Assembly (NCBI GenBank): GCA_947258875.1
Contig: CAMYKB010000012.1
Location: 1 to 64,000, forward strand
Direction: 5' to 3'
DNA length: 64,000 bases
From: an uncultured Gammaproteobacteria bacterium
GTDB lineage: Bacteria; Pseudomonadota; Gammaproteobacteria; CAMYKB01
Shown here: piece after piece, positions 1 through 8,145 of the stretch
Layout of the letters: the number at the start of each line of letters is the position of its first letter
How positions within the stretch are numbered: the stretch's first letter is position 1
Made by a program: the position numbers and the translations under genes
The notes under the pieces: generated by a model
Told to the model about the DNA's origin: nothing
Seen by the model: only the letters and a program-made list of their open reading frames with translations
Databases searched by the model: none

Positions 1-288
1 AGGCCATGTAACTCACCGTGCAGGTTTTAAATCCCCCTTCAGGCGTGCCCGAGCATCGTAAGGCTTTGGCTGGAAGCCCGAGGGGGTGCAGCATGGATGC
101 TGCGCGTTGAACGTCAGCACAGGGACGTGCTGTCGTTCAACTGCCGAGCGAAAAATGCAAAGCGCAGGAATAGCGTGACTTGGGGGCGGCATTTTCTTTG
201 GGTACTTTCTTTGTTGCTGTTGACAAAGAAAGTGCCTCGCCCGCGGGTGCGAATACCCGCATAAGACAAGCGTCGCGTTAGCGACACA
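1..288. repeat. Structured intergenic repeat, copy 1
   Basis: Bases 1-100 are identical to 1091-1190, and 208-288 match 1238-1318 with few changes; the middle parts differ. This copy holds a near-perfect hairpin at 106-141 (arms GTTGAACG-T-CAGCAC and its partner), an 11-bp stem at 204-214/223-233, a stem at 243-248/255-260 and a small one at 272-285. The short reading frame across it on the minus strand looks repeat-derived and is not called as a gene. There is no transposase and no obvious terminal inverted repeat. Confidence 0.85.
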
Positions 289-339
289 TTAAAGGCTATA
301 TTCCCGGGTTGCACCGCGCTTTGCCCGGACCACGAAACT

Positions 340-413
340 AGATTCCCGCCTCGGCTTTGGCATCCTGCGTCGCCCTACCACCTACCTCCATGTAGGTGTG
401 CGCGGGTATGACG
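340..413. repeat. Interrupted short palindromic element
   Basis: The outer parts (GATTCCCGC near 341 and GCGCGGGTATGACG at 400-413) are the two arms of the compact palindrome seen intact at 1353-1372. Here about 50 bases separate them, including a 7-bp hairpin CACCTAC/GTAGGTG. The 16-base arm at 398-413 recurs inverted at 39491-39506, upstream of the GST gene. Confidence 0.6.
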
Positions 414-455
414 ACTTTTGTTTTTCAGATTTCATGTCGATAGCCACCATGGAAT

Positions 456-511
456 GCTTATACTCTACTAATAGCTTGAAACGAGATAACATCATTATTA
501 GCAGGACAGCA
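456..511 (+). promoter_or_regulatory. Leader shared with the GST gene
   Basis: This stretch resembles 39519-39577. Shared blocks are CTTATAC-CTA, AATAGC, AAACGAGATAA and AGGACAGCA, in the same order, and the last block ends 35-41 bases before the start codon in both places. It could be a duplicated promoter and leader or another dispersed repeat; function is inferred only. Confidence 0.4.
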
Positions 512-551
512 ATGAGCCTGACACCATTGATTCTGATCCATTGATCCTTTC

Positions 552-980
552 ATGAAAGAAAAAAATGAAATAAATTGTCCACGCTGCAATGAAAAAATGG
601 CGAAAACAAATAGCAGTGGTATTAATACTCACACCTGCCTCTATTGTAGAGGCGCCTGGCTAAACAAAAACTCTCTCACGCAATTACTAAGCAAAGAATC
701 AGATGCGCCAAATATAGGTGACATTATTGAGTCATTTCATACACAAAACGAGGGAGGTACAGCCAGGCATTGCCCTGGATGCGAAAACACTCAATTAGAA
801 ATTATTCATGCGCATAACATAGAATTGGATTTATGCCCTAAATGTAACGGCCTGTTCTTCGATGAGGGCGAACTGAAAGCAGTACTTCCCGACTCACACA
901 TGCCGGAAAATAAAATGGGCTTTGGTACATATGCAGCGAGCGAAGGGCTGTTTTGGATTCTTATCGGGTTTTTCACTTAA
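552..980 (+). CDS. Double zinc-ribbon protein (zf-TFIIB type)
   Basis: A 142-residue protein with two zinc ribbons: CPRC near residue 9 paired with CLYCRG near 30, and CPGC near 74 paired with CPKCNG near 95. Each second half has the RGAWL / NGLFFDEGEL pattern typical of zf-TFIIB domains, which bind zinc; the cellular role of this family is not established. The protein ends in a short hydrophobic stretch (GLFWILIGFF), as if a membrane segment had been cut short. The gene is much richer in A+T than plsY beside it and sits between the two copies of the structured repeat, which suggests acquisition or movement. No strong ribosome binding site is seen. Confidence 0.7.
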   Translation: MKEKNEINCPRCNEKMAKTNSSGINTHTCLYCRGAWLNKNSLTQLLSKESDAPNIGDIIESFHTQNEGGTARHCPGCENTQLEIIHAHNIELDLCPKCNGLFFDEGELKAVLPDSHMPENKMGFGTYAASEGLFWILIGFFT

Positions 981-1090
981 TAGCGCGACCCAAAGGAGAT
1001 TCAATGCAGCTGGCGTCATTGATTCTTTCCAAGACTTGACAAGTTGGGCTTCGCTTCACTCGCCCCTAGCGTACGCTTAATAACTGACCC

Positions 1091-1318
1091 AGGCCATGTA
1101 ACTCACCGTGCAGGTTTTAAATCCCCCTTCAGGCGTGCCCGAGCATCGTAAGGCTTTGGCTGGAAGCCCGAGGGGGTGCAGCATGGATGCCCTTCGGGTT
1201 AGCCTGAAGCTATTCAAATTCGTTCCCTACGAATTTATCTTTGTTGCTGTTGACAAAGAAAGTACCTCGCCTGTGGGTGCGAATACCCACATAAAATAAT
1301 CGTCGCGTTAGCGACACA
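1091..1318. repeat. Structured intergenic repeat, copy 2
   Basis: Second copy of the 1-288 repeat, 60 bases shorter. The 5' 100 bases are identical to copy 1. The middle is replaced by different hairpins: CTTCGGG/CCTGAAG near 1192-1209 and AAATTCG/CGAATTT near 1216-1236. In the stem at 1273-1278/1285-1290 the second base pair is T-A where copy 1 has C-G, a compensatory change that preserves pairing. The plus-strand reading frame across it is repeat-derived. Confidence 0.85.
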
Positions 1319-1352
1319 ATTTATTTATTTTCAAAACCGCTTATCTAACTGG

Positions 1353-1372
1353 ATACCCGCCTGCGCGGGTAT
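1353..1372. repeat. Short palindrome next to plsY
   Basis: ATACCCGC-CTGC-GCGGGTAT is a perfect 8-bp stem with a 4-base loop, of the dispersed type often written CTGGAT-CCCGC...GCGGG-ATGAC in proteobacterial genomes. It begins 16 bases beyond the plsY stop on the minus strand and may act as its transcript end, but there is no T-tract on that side. Confidence 0.6.
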
Positions 1373-1387
1373 GACAAAAGCACAACC

Positions 1388-1981
1388 CTACCCCTTCGCC
1401 CCAATCCTCGTCTCATCCCCATTCAACAAATTCCGAATATTACTCCGATGCCGCCAATAGATAAGCACCGCAATAACAGCCATAAACCCCGTCAACACTG
1501 ACGAACCCGTTTGCCAGTACACAAACCCCGGTGCAAATGCTGTGGCCACCAGCGCCGACAGCGACGAATAACGACACAGCGCCGCCATAACCAGCCAGGT
1601 GACACCCCATAACAGGCCAATCAACCAGTTGAAGCCCAGCATCACGCCCATGGCGGTGGCGACACCCTTGCCGCCCTTGAATTTGAAATACAACGGATAT
1701 AAATGACCGGAGAAGGCGGCCAGGCCTACGGCGCCAACGGTCATCGCGCCCAGCCCCAGCCCCTGCGCGGCGGCGACCGGGACCAGGCCCTTGAGCAAAT
1801 CGCCCAACAGGGTGATGATGGCGGCCGTTTTGCTACCGGTGCGCAGCACGTTGGTAGCACCCGGGTTGCCGGAGCCCAGTCCCCGCGGATCGGGCAGGCC
1901 CATCAGTTTGCAGGTAATAATGGCGGAGGAGAGGGAGCCCAATAAATAGGCGGCAACCACCAGGGTGACGTCGATGAACAT
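1388..1981 (-). CDS. plsY: Glycerol-3-phosphate acyltransferase PlsY
   Basis: PlsY moves an acyl group from acyl-phosphate to glycerol-3-phosphate, the first step of phospholipid synthesis, at the inner membrane. The 197-residue protein has the family's hydrophobic multi-span profile and its conserved loops: GSGNPGATN near residue 37 and the glycine-rich KFKGGKGVAT motif near 101. Length is normal for the family. It is divergent from bioH with about 90 bases between start codons, so both promoters must lie in that gap. A short palindrome follows the stop codon. Confidence 0.95.
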   Translation of the reverse strand: MFIDVTLVVAAYLLGSLSSAIITCKLMGLPDPRGLGSGNPGATNVLRTGSKTAAIITLLGDLLKGLVPVAAAQGLGLGAMTVGAVGLAAFSGHLYPLYFKFKGGKGVATAMGVMLGFNWLIGLLWGVTWLVMAALCRYSSLSALVATAFAPGFVYWQTGSSVLTGFMAVIAVLIYWRHRSNIRNLLNGDETRIGAKG

Positions 1982-2072
1982 GTTATGGTCTCGTTTATAT
2001 ACTGATTATGTTTTGCATCTTAACCGACAATTCGCCTGCTCGCTGCGTAATATCAACGCGTATTAATCCCTC

Positions 2073-2837
2073 ATGAGCTTGTCTATCCAGCGCGACGGTG
2101 ATGGCCCCGAGCTGGTCATGCTGCATGGCTGGGGCCTGCACTCTGCTGTGTGGGACGATCTGGTTGGCCGGCTCAAATCCAGCTACTGCTGTGTACGCGT
2201 CGACCTGCCGGGACATGGATCGAGCCCGTTCTCAGATGCCTTTAACGATCTCGGCGCGTTTTGCGATGAACTCAACCGGTGGCTCTCCTCACCGGCAATC
2301 TGGCTGGGCTGGTCGCTGGGGGGGCTGATTGCACAGGCCTATGCCTTGCGTTACCCGCAAGCCGTAAAACGCCTGCTGCTGATCACCAGCAGTCCGCGTT
2401 TTGTGCAAGTGGATAACTGGCCGCAGGCCATCAGGCCCGAGGTACTCGCGATGTTCGCCAACAATCTGCAGCAAGACTATACGGGGACACTGAAACGCTT
2501 CCTGGCGCTGCAACTGCAAGGCAGCGAGCACGGCAAGACCACCCTGAGGCGCTTACGCGAGATACTCACGGCACAACCACCGCAGGCTGCGGGTCTGCGC
2601 GCCGGACTGCAACTGCTGCGTGATACCGACTTGCGCAGCGAGCTGCCGCAGCTGGCCTGCCCCATGCGCCTGATCCTTGGCGAATACGATACACTTGCGC
2701 CGGCTGCTGTTGCCGCTGATATCGGCAAGCTCTGCCCGGATACAAACTATGCGATCATCAAGGGCGCAGCCCATGCGCCTTTTTTATCGCACCCCGAACA
2801 GTTCCACGACATCGTATTGCGTTATCTTCATGACTGA
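2073..2837 (+). CDS. bioH: Pimeloyl-ACP methyl ester esterase BioH
   Basis: BioH hydrolyses pimeloyl-ACP methyl ester and so ends the BioC-primed detour through fatty acid synthesis that makes the biotin precursor. The 254-residue alpha/beta hydrolase shows HGWGLHS near the N-terminus (oxyanion region), nucleophile Ser81 in GWSLGG, Asp206 in GEYDTLAP and His234 in GAAHAPF, the expected triad spacing. The last codons overlap the start of bioC, so the two genes are translationally coupled and opposite in pathway order. The rest of the biotin genes are not in the window. Confidence 0.93.
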   Translation: MSLSIQRDGDGPELVMLHGWGLHSAVWDDLVGRLKSSYCCVRVDLPGHGSSPFSDAFNDLGAFCDELNRWLSSPAIWLGWSLGGLIAQAYALRYPQAVKRLLLITSSPRFVQVDNWPQAIRPEVLAMFANNLQQDYTGTLKRFLALQLQGSEHGKTTLRRLREILTAQPPQAAGLRAGLQLLRDTDLRSELPQLACPMRLILGEYDTLAPAAVAADIGKLCPDTNYAIIKGAAHAPFLSHPEQFHDIVLRYLHD

Positions 2838-3711
2838 GTCCAACCCCTATGAGATCGACAAACGGCTGTTACGCCAGTCGTTTGCCCGTGCTGCCGCCAC
2901 CTATGACGAATCTGCGGTACTACAGAAAGAAATCAGCAAACGGGTGTTAGAGCGCCTGCAATACATCAGTATCAAACCGCAAGTAGTGCTGGATGTCGGT
3001 GCAGGCACAGGTTTTGCCGCCAAGGCGTTACTAAAGCAATATCCAGGCAGCCGTGTCATCGCAGCCGACATCGCCACACCGATGCTGCAAAAAACCCGCA
3101 AGCGCTGCGGCTGGTTGCGGCGCCCGTCACTGCTGTGTGCCGACATCGAGGCACTGCCTTTAGCTGACGCCAGTGTCGATGTGATTTTTACCACCTCGAC
3201 ACTGCAATGGTGTAACGACCTTGACAACACATTGCATCACTTCAAACGCATCCTCAAACCCGGTGGGCTGTTAATGTTGTCGAGCTTCGGCCCCGATACA
3301 TTAAAGGAACTGCGTGCAAGCTGGGCGACCGTCGACCAACACACACATGTCAATACCTTTATGGATATGCACGATATCGGTGACGGACTGCTGCGCGCCG
3401 GTTTTGCTGAGCCTGTGATGGACATGGAGATCATGAACATCACATACCACCAGGTCACCGCACTCTTGAGGGACTTAAAAAACATCGGCGCACAAAATAA
3501 AACACGGGGCCGCAGCAAGGGCCTGACGGGTAAAGGACAAATTAAGCATATGCAAACTGCTTATGAAGCATTCCGCAACACCGCGGGCTTATTACCCGCC
3601 ACTTACGAAGTGGTGTATGGGCATGCCTGGGCGCCGGCATTAACACCGGCACAAAAAACCGAAATAGCGATACCAATACACGGGATCAGCAGAAAAACAC
3701 CTAAAAGTTAG
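2830..3711 (+). CDS. bioC: Malonyl-ACP O-methyltransferase BioC
   Basis: BioC methylates the free carboxyl of malonyl-ACP with S-adenosylmethionine, disguising it as a primer for fatty acid synthesis. The protein (293 residues from ATG 2830) has the class I methyltransferase motif VLDVGAGTG near residue 50, an acidic end to beta-2 (VIAADIA) and the motif LADASVDVIFTTSTLQW. This start lies inside the end of bioH and begins MTESNPYEIDKRLLRQSF, which matches how BioC proteins start; an upstream in-frame ATG at 2677 would lie deep in bioH and is not credible. Confidence 0.93.
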   Translation: MTESNPYEIDKRLLRQSFARAAATYDESAVLQKEISKRVLERLQYISIKPQVVLDVGAGTGFAAKALLKQYPGSRVIAADIATPMLQKTRKRCGWLRRPSLLCADIEALPLADASVDVIFTTSTLQWCNDLDNTLHHFKRILKPGGLLMLSSFGPDTLKELRASWATVDQHTHVNTFMDMHDIGDGLLRAGFAEPVMDMEIMNITYHQVTALLRDLKNIGAQNKTRGRSKGLTGKGQIKHMQTAYEAFRNTAGLLPATYEVVYGHAWAPALTPAQKTEIAIPIHGISRKTPKS

Positions 3712-4349
3712 TAAATCATAATATTCTAAAATAGAAGCTCCGAATCATTACATAAGCCGGCATTATCCATATCACTTTACTTTGCCGTGTAACAACACGA
3801 CAGCATTTGCATTTATCCAAGCAAAACAACACTAAACCGCGATTTAAATCCAAAATTCAAAAACACAGCAAGACCCGGACAAATTCATCTGTGTATTAAC
3901 AATGACTAATAAACCCCTGCGCAGTTGAGTGCGTACAACGCATAAGGTAGCATCACACACGCTAAACATGGCACGAGATTTTGATTTCGGGATGCAGGTG
4001 ACCGAAATCTGCCGTGGAACAACACAGACTATGTTTATTGTCCAGCCGATTAGTTTGCTATCTCGGCGCGACAATCTGAATTTTCTATGTTGTTACTTCC
4101 GGCGTTAATTTCGAGATCGTAGCTGTGTTAGCAGAACAGAAACCGGGCAAGAATTATTATTAAATTGTCGGCCATCAGGGGACATCCAAGCCGTTTATTA
4201 ATTTGCTCGTGTGGACAGCAGGTCGAAGTAGGGAATTATTTGAATAACGATAAGCGGCAACAATTTGCTGTTGCCCTAGAAAGGGTGTTGGCCACAATAA
4301 GCTGACAGCCTGTTAACTGATTACTATTTGTATGTTTGGAGGAAGAGGC
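3712..4349. other. Long gap before the oxidase operon
   Basis: About 640 bases, A+T-rich at its left end, with no gene that looks real. A perfect inverted repeat GGCAACA-N6-TGTTGCC lies at 4256-4275, about 75 bases upstream of coxB, and could be an operator or a leader hairpin. No -10/-35 pair stands out. The strong Shine-Dalgarno GGAGGA at 4338-4343 sets the coxB start. A minus-strand open frame near 3844-4074 has no recognisable features. Confidence 0.5.
4256..4275. promoter_or_regulatory. Inverted repeat upstream of coxB
   Basis: GGCAACA, six bases, then TGTTGCC: a perfect 7-bp dyad in the leader of the oxidase operon. It may bind a regulator or form an RNA hairpin. The assignment rests only on symmetry and position. 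Confidence 0.35.
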
Positions 4350-5711
4350 ATGGGCCTTACGAAAATGAAAACTACAACGCGCTGGCTAGTAGCACTGTTA
4401 TTACCATTTATGGTTAGCAATGCTCACGCTTCGTGGTCATCTGTGAATATGCCGAAAGGTGTAACCGCCATCAGTCATGACGTCTATAACCTGCATATGA
4501 TCATCCTGATCGTCTGCTGCCTGATCGGGCTTGTCGTGTTTGGTGCAATCTTCTATTCCATCATCAACCATCGCAAATCCAAGGGCTATAAGGCCGCGCA
4601 ATTCCATGAAAGCACTACAGTGGAAATTATCTGGACGGTGATCCCCTTTATTATCCTTATCGGCATGGCGATCCCCGCCACCAAAACACTGATTGCCATG
4701 GAGGACACCAGTGATGCCGACATGACCGTGCAGATAACCGCTTATCAGTGGAAGTGGCATTACAATTATCTGGATCATGGCGTTAACTTCTACAGCACAT
4801 TGGCAACACCGCGTAGTGAAATCTATAACAAGACCGCCAAAAGTGAAGACTATCTATTACAGGTCGACAATGAAGTGGTGCTGCCGATTAACAAAAAGGT
4901 TCGCATACTGCTCACCTCGAATGACGTGAATCACGCCTGGTGGATACCGGACCTGGCCGTCAAGAAGGACGCCATTCCCGGCTTTATTAACCAGATGTGG
5001 ACCAAGATCGACAAACCCGGTGTGTATCGCGGCCAATGCGCCGAATTATGCGGCCGTGATCACGGTTTCATGCCGATCGTGGTGCGCGCAGTGGAACAAG
5101 CCGAATTCGACAAATGGGTCGCTGCAAATAATGGCGGTGCCATGCCGGCTTCTGCTTCTACAACCACACTGGCATCCGACACGCCGCAGACGGCAACAGC
5201 GACGCTAGCCAGCGCAGCGGAAACGGTCATGAAGCAGGCCAGTGATGCGGCAGGTTCCGTAGCAACTGCAGCGAGCATTGCTACAGACAATGCGGTCACG
5301 GCTGCTGGCGCAACCGCAGCCACGATAACCGATAACGCCAAGCAGATGATGTCATCCACCACCGAGGCCGTTAAGGCGCCTGTAGCAGCGGTTACCTCGG
5401 GCGCCGATATGAAAGCCATCATGACCAAGGGCGATGAACTCTACCGCATTCATTGCTTGAGCTGCCATATGGCCAATGGCGAAGGTATACCCAACGTATT
5501 CCCCGCCATCAAGGGCAGCGCCATCGCTACTGGCGATGTCAACGCACATATCGACATGGTGCTGAACGGTAAGACGGGTACCGCCATGCGTGCCTTTGGC
5601 CCGCAGTTTAGCGACGCAGACATCGCCGCCATCGTGACCTTCGAACGCAACGCCTGGGGTAACAACACCGGCGACCTGGTCACAGCCGATCAAGTTAAAG
5701 GTTTACGCTAA
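4350..5711 (+). CDS. coxB: Cytochrome c oxidase subunit II with fused cytochrome c
   Basis: Subunit II accepts electrons at the CuA centre and passes them to subunit I. From ATG 4350 (after GGAGGA at 4338-4343) the protein has 453 residues: a signal peptide ending near HAS, two membrane helices, a cupredoxin domain with the CuA ligands Cys230, Cys234, His238 and Met241 in CAELCGRDHGFM, and a C-terminal cytochrome c domain with CLSCH at 369-373. This is the caa3-like layout. A linker of roughly 100 residues, almost all Ala, Thr, Ser and Asp, separates the two redox domains and is unusually long. The in-frame ATG at 4332 overlaps the ribosome binding site and is unlikely. Confidence 0.95.
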   Translation: MGLTKMKTTTRWLVALLLPFMVSNAHASWSSVNMPKGVTAISHDVYNLHMIILIVCCLIGLVVFGAIFYSIINHRKSKGYKAAQFHESTTVEIIWTVIPFIILIGMAIPATKTLIAMEDTSDADMTVQITAYQWKWHYNYLDHGVNFYSTLATPRSEIYNKTAKSEDYLLQVDNEVVLPINKKVRILLTSNDVNHAWWIPDLAVKKDAIPGFINQMWTKIDKPGVYRGQCAELCGRDHGFMPIVVRAVEQAEFDKWVAANNGGAMPASASTTTLASDTPQTATATLASAAETVMKQASDAAGSVATAASIATDNAVTAAGATAATITDNAKQMMSSTTEAVKAPVAAVTSGADMKAIMTKGDELYRIHCLSCHMANGEGIPNVFPAIKGSAIATGDVNAHIDMVLNGKTGTAMRAFGPQFSDADIAAIVTFERNAWGNNTGDLVTADQVKGLR

Positions 5712-5742
5712 ACAGCGGCCTTAAAGAATAAGGAGTTTGACA

Positions 5743-7317
5743 ATGAGTGCAGTCATGACATCTGAAGATCACCACGAGGAACACCCGAAAGGGATTAGCC
5801 GCTGGTTGTTTACCACCAATCACAAGGACATCGGTACGCTGTACCTGGTGTTCTCGCTGATTATGTTCTTTGTCGGCGGTGCAATGGCGCTGGTGATTCG
5901 TGCCGAGTTATTCCAGCCTGGCATACAGTTCGTGGACCCGCAGTTCTTTAACTCGATGACCACCATGCACGCGCTGGTGATGATCTTCGGCGTGGTGATG
6001 CCGGCTTTTACCGGGCTCGCCAACTGGCTGATCCCGATGATGGTGGGTGGCCCGGATATGGCGCTGCCACGTATGAACAACTGGAGCTTCTGGATCCTGC
6101 CGTTCGCCTTCACCATGCTGCTGTCGACGCTGTTCATGGACGGCGGCGGTCCGGCAGGCGGCTGGACGCTATATCCGCCGCTGGTGCTACAAACTGGCGC
6201 GGCCTTCCCGTTCGTGATCTTTGCGATTCACTTTATGGGCCTGTCATCCATCATGGGCGCGATCAATGTGATCGCCACCATCCTGAACATGCGCGCACCG
6301 GGTATGACGCTAATGAAAATGCCGCTGTTCGTGTGGACCTGGTTGATCACCGCTTACCTTCTGATCGCGGTAATGCCGGTGCTGGCCGGCAGTGTCACCA
6401 TGCTGCTCACCGACAAGTTCTTCGGCACCAGTTTCTTTAACGCCGCTGGCGGCGGTGACCCGGTGATGTTCCAGCATATCTTCTGGTTCTTCGGTCACCC
6501 CGAAGTCTACATCCTGATCCTGCCGTCCTTCGGCGTGGTCTCCAGCATCATCCCGACCTTCGCGCGCAAGCCGCTGTTCGGTTACAGCTCCATGGTGTAT
6601 GCAACAGCGTCGATCGCCTTCCTGTCCTTCATCGTATGGGCACACCACATGTTTACCGTAGGCATGCCGTTGGCGGGTGAATTGTTCTTTATGCTCGCCA
6701 CCATGCTGATCGCGGTACCCACCGGCGTGAAGGTATTCAACTGGGTGGCGACCATGTGGAAGGGTTCAATGACCTTTGAGACGCCGATGTTATTTTCCAT
6801 CGCGTTTATTATCCTGTTTACCATTGGTGGTTTCTCCGGCCTGATGCTTGCCATCACACCGGCAGACTTCCAGTACCACGATACCTACTTCGTGGTGGCC
6901 CATTTCCACTATGTACTGGTACCAGGCTCGATCTTTGCCATCATCGCGGCGGTGTACTTCTGGTTGCCTAAATGGACTGGCCACATGTACAACGAAACCC
7001 TGGGCAAGGCCCACTTCTGGCTGTCGACCATTTTCGTCAACCTGACCTTCTTTCCGATGCATTTTGTAGGCCTTGCGGGTATGCCGCGCCGCATTCCGGA
7101 TTACAACCTGCAGTTCACGGACTACAACATGATGGCGACTGTTGGTGCCTTCGGATTTGGCCTGGCACAAATCGTGTTCGTGTACCTGGTTGTGCAAACC
7201 ATCCGTGGCGGCAAGAAAGCCACCGACCAGGTCTGGGAAGGCGCTGAAGGCCTGGAATGGACACTGCCATCGCCACCGCCGTATCACAGTTTTTCAACGG
7301 CGCCCGAGATAAAGTAA
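5743..7317 (+). CDS. coxA: Cytochrome c oxidase subunit I
   Basis: Catalytic subunit of an aa3-type oxidase that reduces oxygen to water and pumps protons. The 524-residue protein has the haem a and a3/CuB ligands in context: HALVMIFGVVMP, FGHPEVYILILP (CuB His, the D-channel Glu and the cross-linked Tyr of A1-type enzymes), WAHHMFTVGMP (the two further CuB His) and VAHFHYVLVPG. The start is ATG 5743, preceded by AAGGAG; TTG at 5737 lies too close to that site. It follows coxB by 31 bases, in the same operon. Confidence 0.97.
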   Translation: MSAVMTSEDHHEEHPKGISRWLFTTNHKDIGTLYLVFSLIMFFVGGAMALVIRAELFQPGIQFVDPQFFNSMTTMHALVMIFGVVMPAFTGLANWLIPMMVGGPDMALPRMNNWSFWILPFAFTMLLSTLFMDGGGPAGGWTLYPPLVLQTGAAFPFVIFAIHFMGLSSIMGAINVIATILNMRAPGMTLMKMPLFVWTWLITAYLLIAVMPVLAGSVTMLLTDKFFGTSFFNAAGGGDPVMFQHIFWFFGHPEVYILILPSFGVVSSIIPTFARKPLFGYSSMVYATASIAFLSFIVWAHHMFTVGMPLAGELFFMLATMLIAVPTGVKVFNWVATMWKGSMTFETPMLFSIAFIILFTIGGFSGLMLAITPADFQYHDTYFVVAHFHYVLVPGSIFAIIAAVYFWLPKWTGHMYNETLGKAHFWLSTIFVNLTFFPMHFVGLAGMPRRIPDYNLQFTDYNMMATVGAFGFGLAQIVFVYLVVQTIRGGKKATDQVWEGAEGLEWTLPSPPPYHSFSTAPEIK

Positions 7318-7328
7318 ACGCCACTGAG

Positions 7329-7353
7329 GTGCCGGCGGCAGTGCCGCCGGCAC
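7329..7353 (+). promoter_or_regulatory. GC-rich hairpin after coxA
   Basis: An 11-bp perfect stem (GTGCCGGCGGC with its complement, loop AGT) lies between the coxA stop and the next small gene. There is no T-tract, so it is more likely an RNA-stabilising or processing element that keeps coxA message levels high than a complete terminator. This role is inferred. Confidence 0.55.
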
Positions 7354-7371
7354 AATCACCGGAACGAAAGC

Positions 7372-7485
7372 ATGAACGACTCACAGCAACACAAGAAAGC
7401 CGCCGCCAAACGCACCGCCCTGCTTCTGGCGCTGGTTGCGCTGGCGTTTTATGCCGGCTTTTATTTTGTGATGGCAAATAAATGA
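7372..7485 (+). CDS. 37-residue single-span protein, probable oxidase assembly factor
   Basis: A very short gene between coxA and ctaG encoding a charged, cytoplasmic start (MNDSQQHKKAAAKR), one membrane helix (about residues 15-34) and a short tail. Its stop codon overlaps the ctaG start (ATGA), which implies coupled translation. Small single-span proteins at exactly this position in other proteobacterial cox operons are annotated as cytochrome oxidase small assembly proteins. The assignment here is by position and topology; the sequence itself has no diagnostic motif. Confidence 0.65.
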   Translation: MNDSQQHKKAAAKRTALLLALVALAFYAGFYFVMANK

Positions 7486-8081
7486 GCGAACCTAAAGCCC
7501 ACACTAGCGCCAACAGGCGCCTGTTGTTACAACTTGGCGTGATCACGCTGGCGATGTTCGGCTTCGGCTACCTCATGGTGCCTCTATACAATGTATTTTG
7601 TGACATTACCGGTATTCGACTGACCGATAAAGGCAGTGTCGAACAGCAGGTCGCCAACAGCATGCAAGCTGATGAGAGCCGCCTGATTACAGTGGAGTTC
7701 ATATCGAACCTGAATCAGGATCTGAGATTGGAATTCAAACCCGAGATCCACAAGATGCAGGTTCATCCCGGCAAGGCCTACACGGTCAATTACTTTGCGC
7801 GTAACACTTCATCGAAGTCAATGATCGGCCAGGCGGTTCCCAATGTTCAACCGCCGGTGGCTTCCAGTAATTTCAAAAAAACCGAATGTTTCTGTTTCAC
7901 CAATCAGACATTCGAAGCAGGTGAAGGCCGCTCCATGCCGGTACGTTTCATGATCGATCCGTTACTACCCCAACGCATCAAGACCGTCACACTGTCATAT
8001 ACTTTTTTTGATGTAACAGACACCGCAATGAAAGGGGCTACGCCAGCGCAACAACGCAGCGGCGAGCAGCAGGGCTCATAA
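7482..8081 (+). CDS. ctaG: Cytochrome c oxidase assembly protein CtaG (Cox11)
   Basis: CtaG delivers Cu(I) to the CuB site of subunit I. The 199-residue protein has a single N-terminal membrane helix (about residues 14-34) followed by YNVFCDITGI, then a periplasmic immunoglobulin-like domain with the copper-binding pair in KKTECFCFTNQ and the conserved PVRFMIDP segment. All features of the family are intact. It overlaps the preceding small gene by four bases and lies 64 bases before coxC. Confidence 0.95.
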   Translation: MSEPKAHTSANRRLLLQLGVITLAMFGFGYLMVPLYNVFCDITGIRLTDKGSVEQQVANSMQADESRLITVEFISNLNQDLRLEFKPEIHKMQVHPGKAYTVNYFARNTSSKSMIGQAVPNVQPPVASSNFKKTECFCFTNQTFEAGEGRSMPVRFMIDPLLPQRIKTVTLSYTFFDVTDTAMKGATPAQQRSGEQQGS

Positions 8082-8145
8082 TTTCAATCACATTTTCTAT
8101 AACAAAATTTAATCTTAATTAAAGAGTAAAGAAGGGAAGGTAATC

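Noticed and set aside
114..314. Minus-strand open frame of 66 codons in the first repeat
   Set aside because: It follows the hairpin repeat, has no ribosome site, and changes frame content in the second repeat copy; repeat-derived rather than a gene.
1108..1299. Plus-strand open frame of 63 codons in the second repeat
   Set aside because: Same reason: lies wholly in the repeat with no protein-like pattern.
3844..4074. Possible minus-strand gene in the gap before coxB
   Set aside because: No ribosome site, no recognisable pattern, odd composition; treated as chance.
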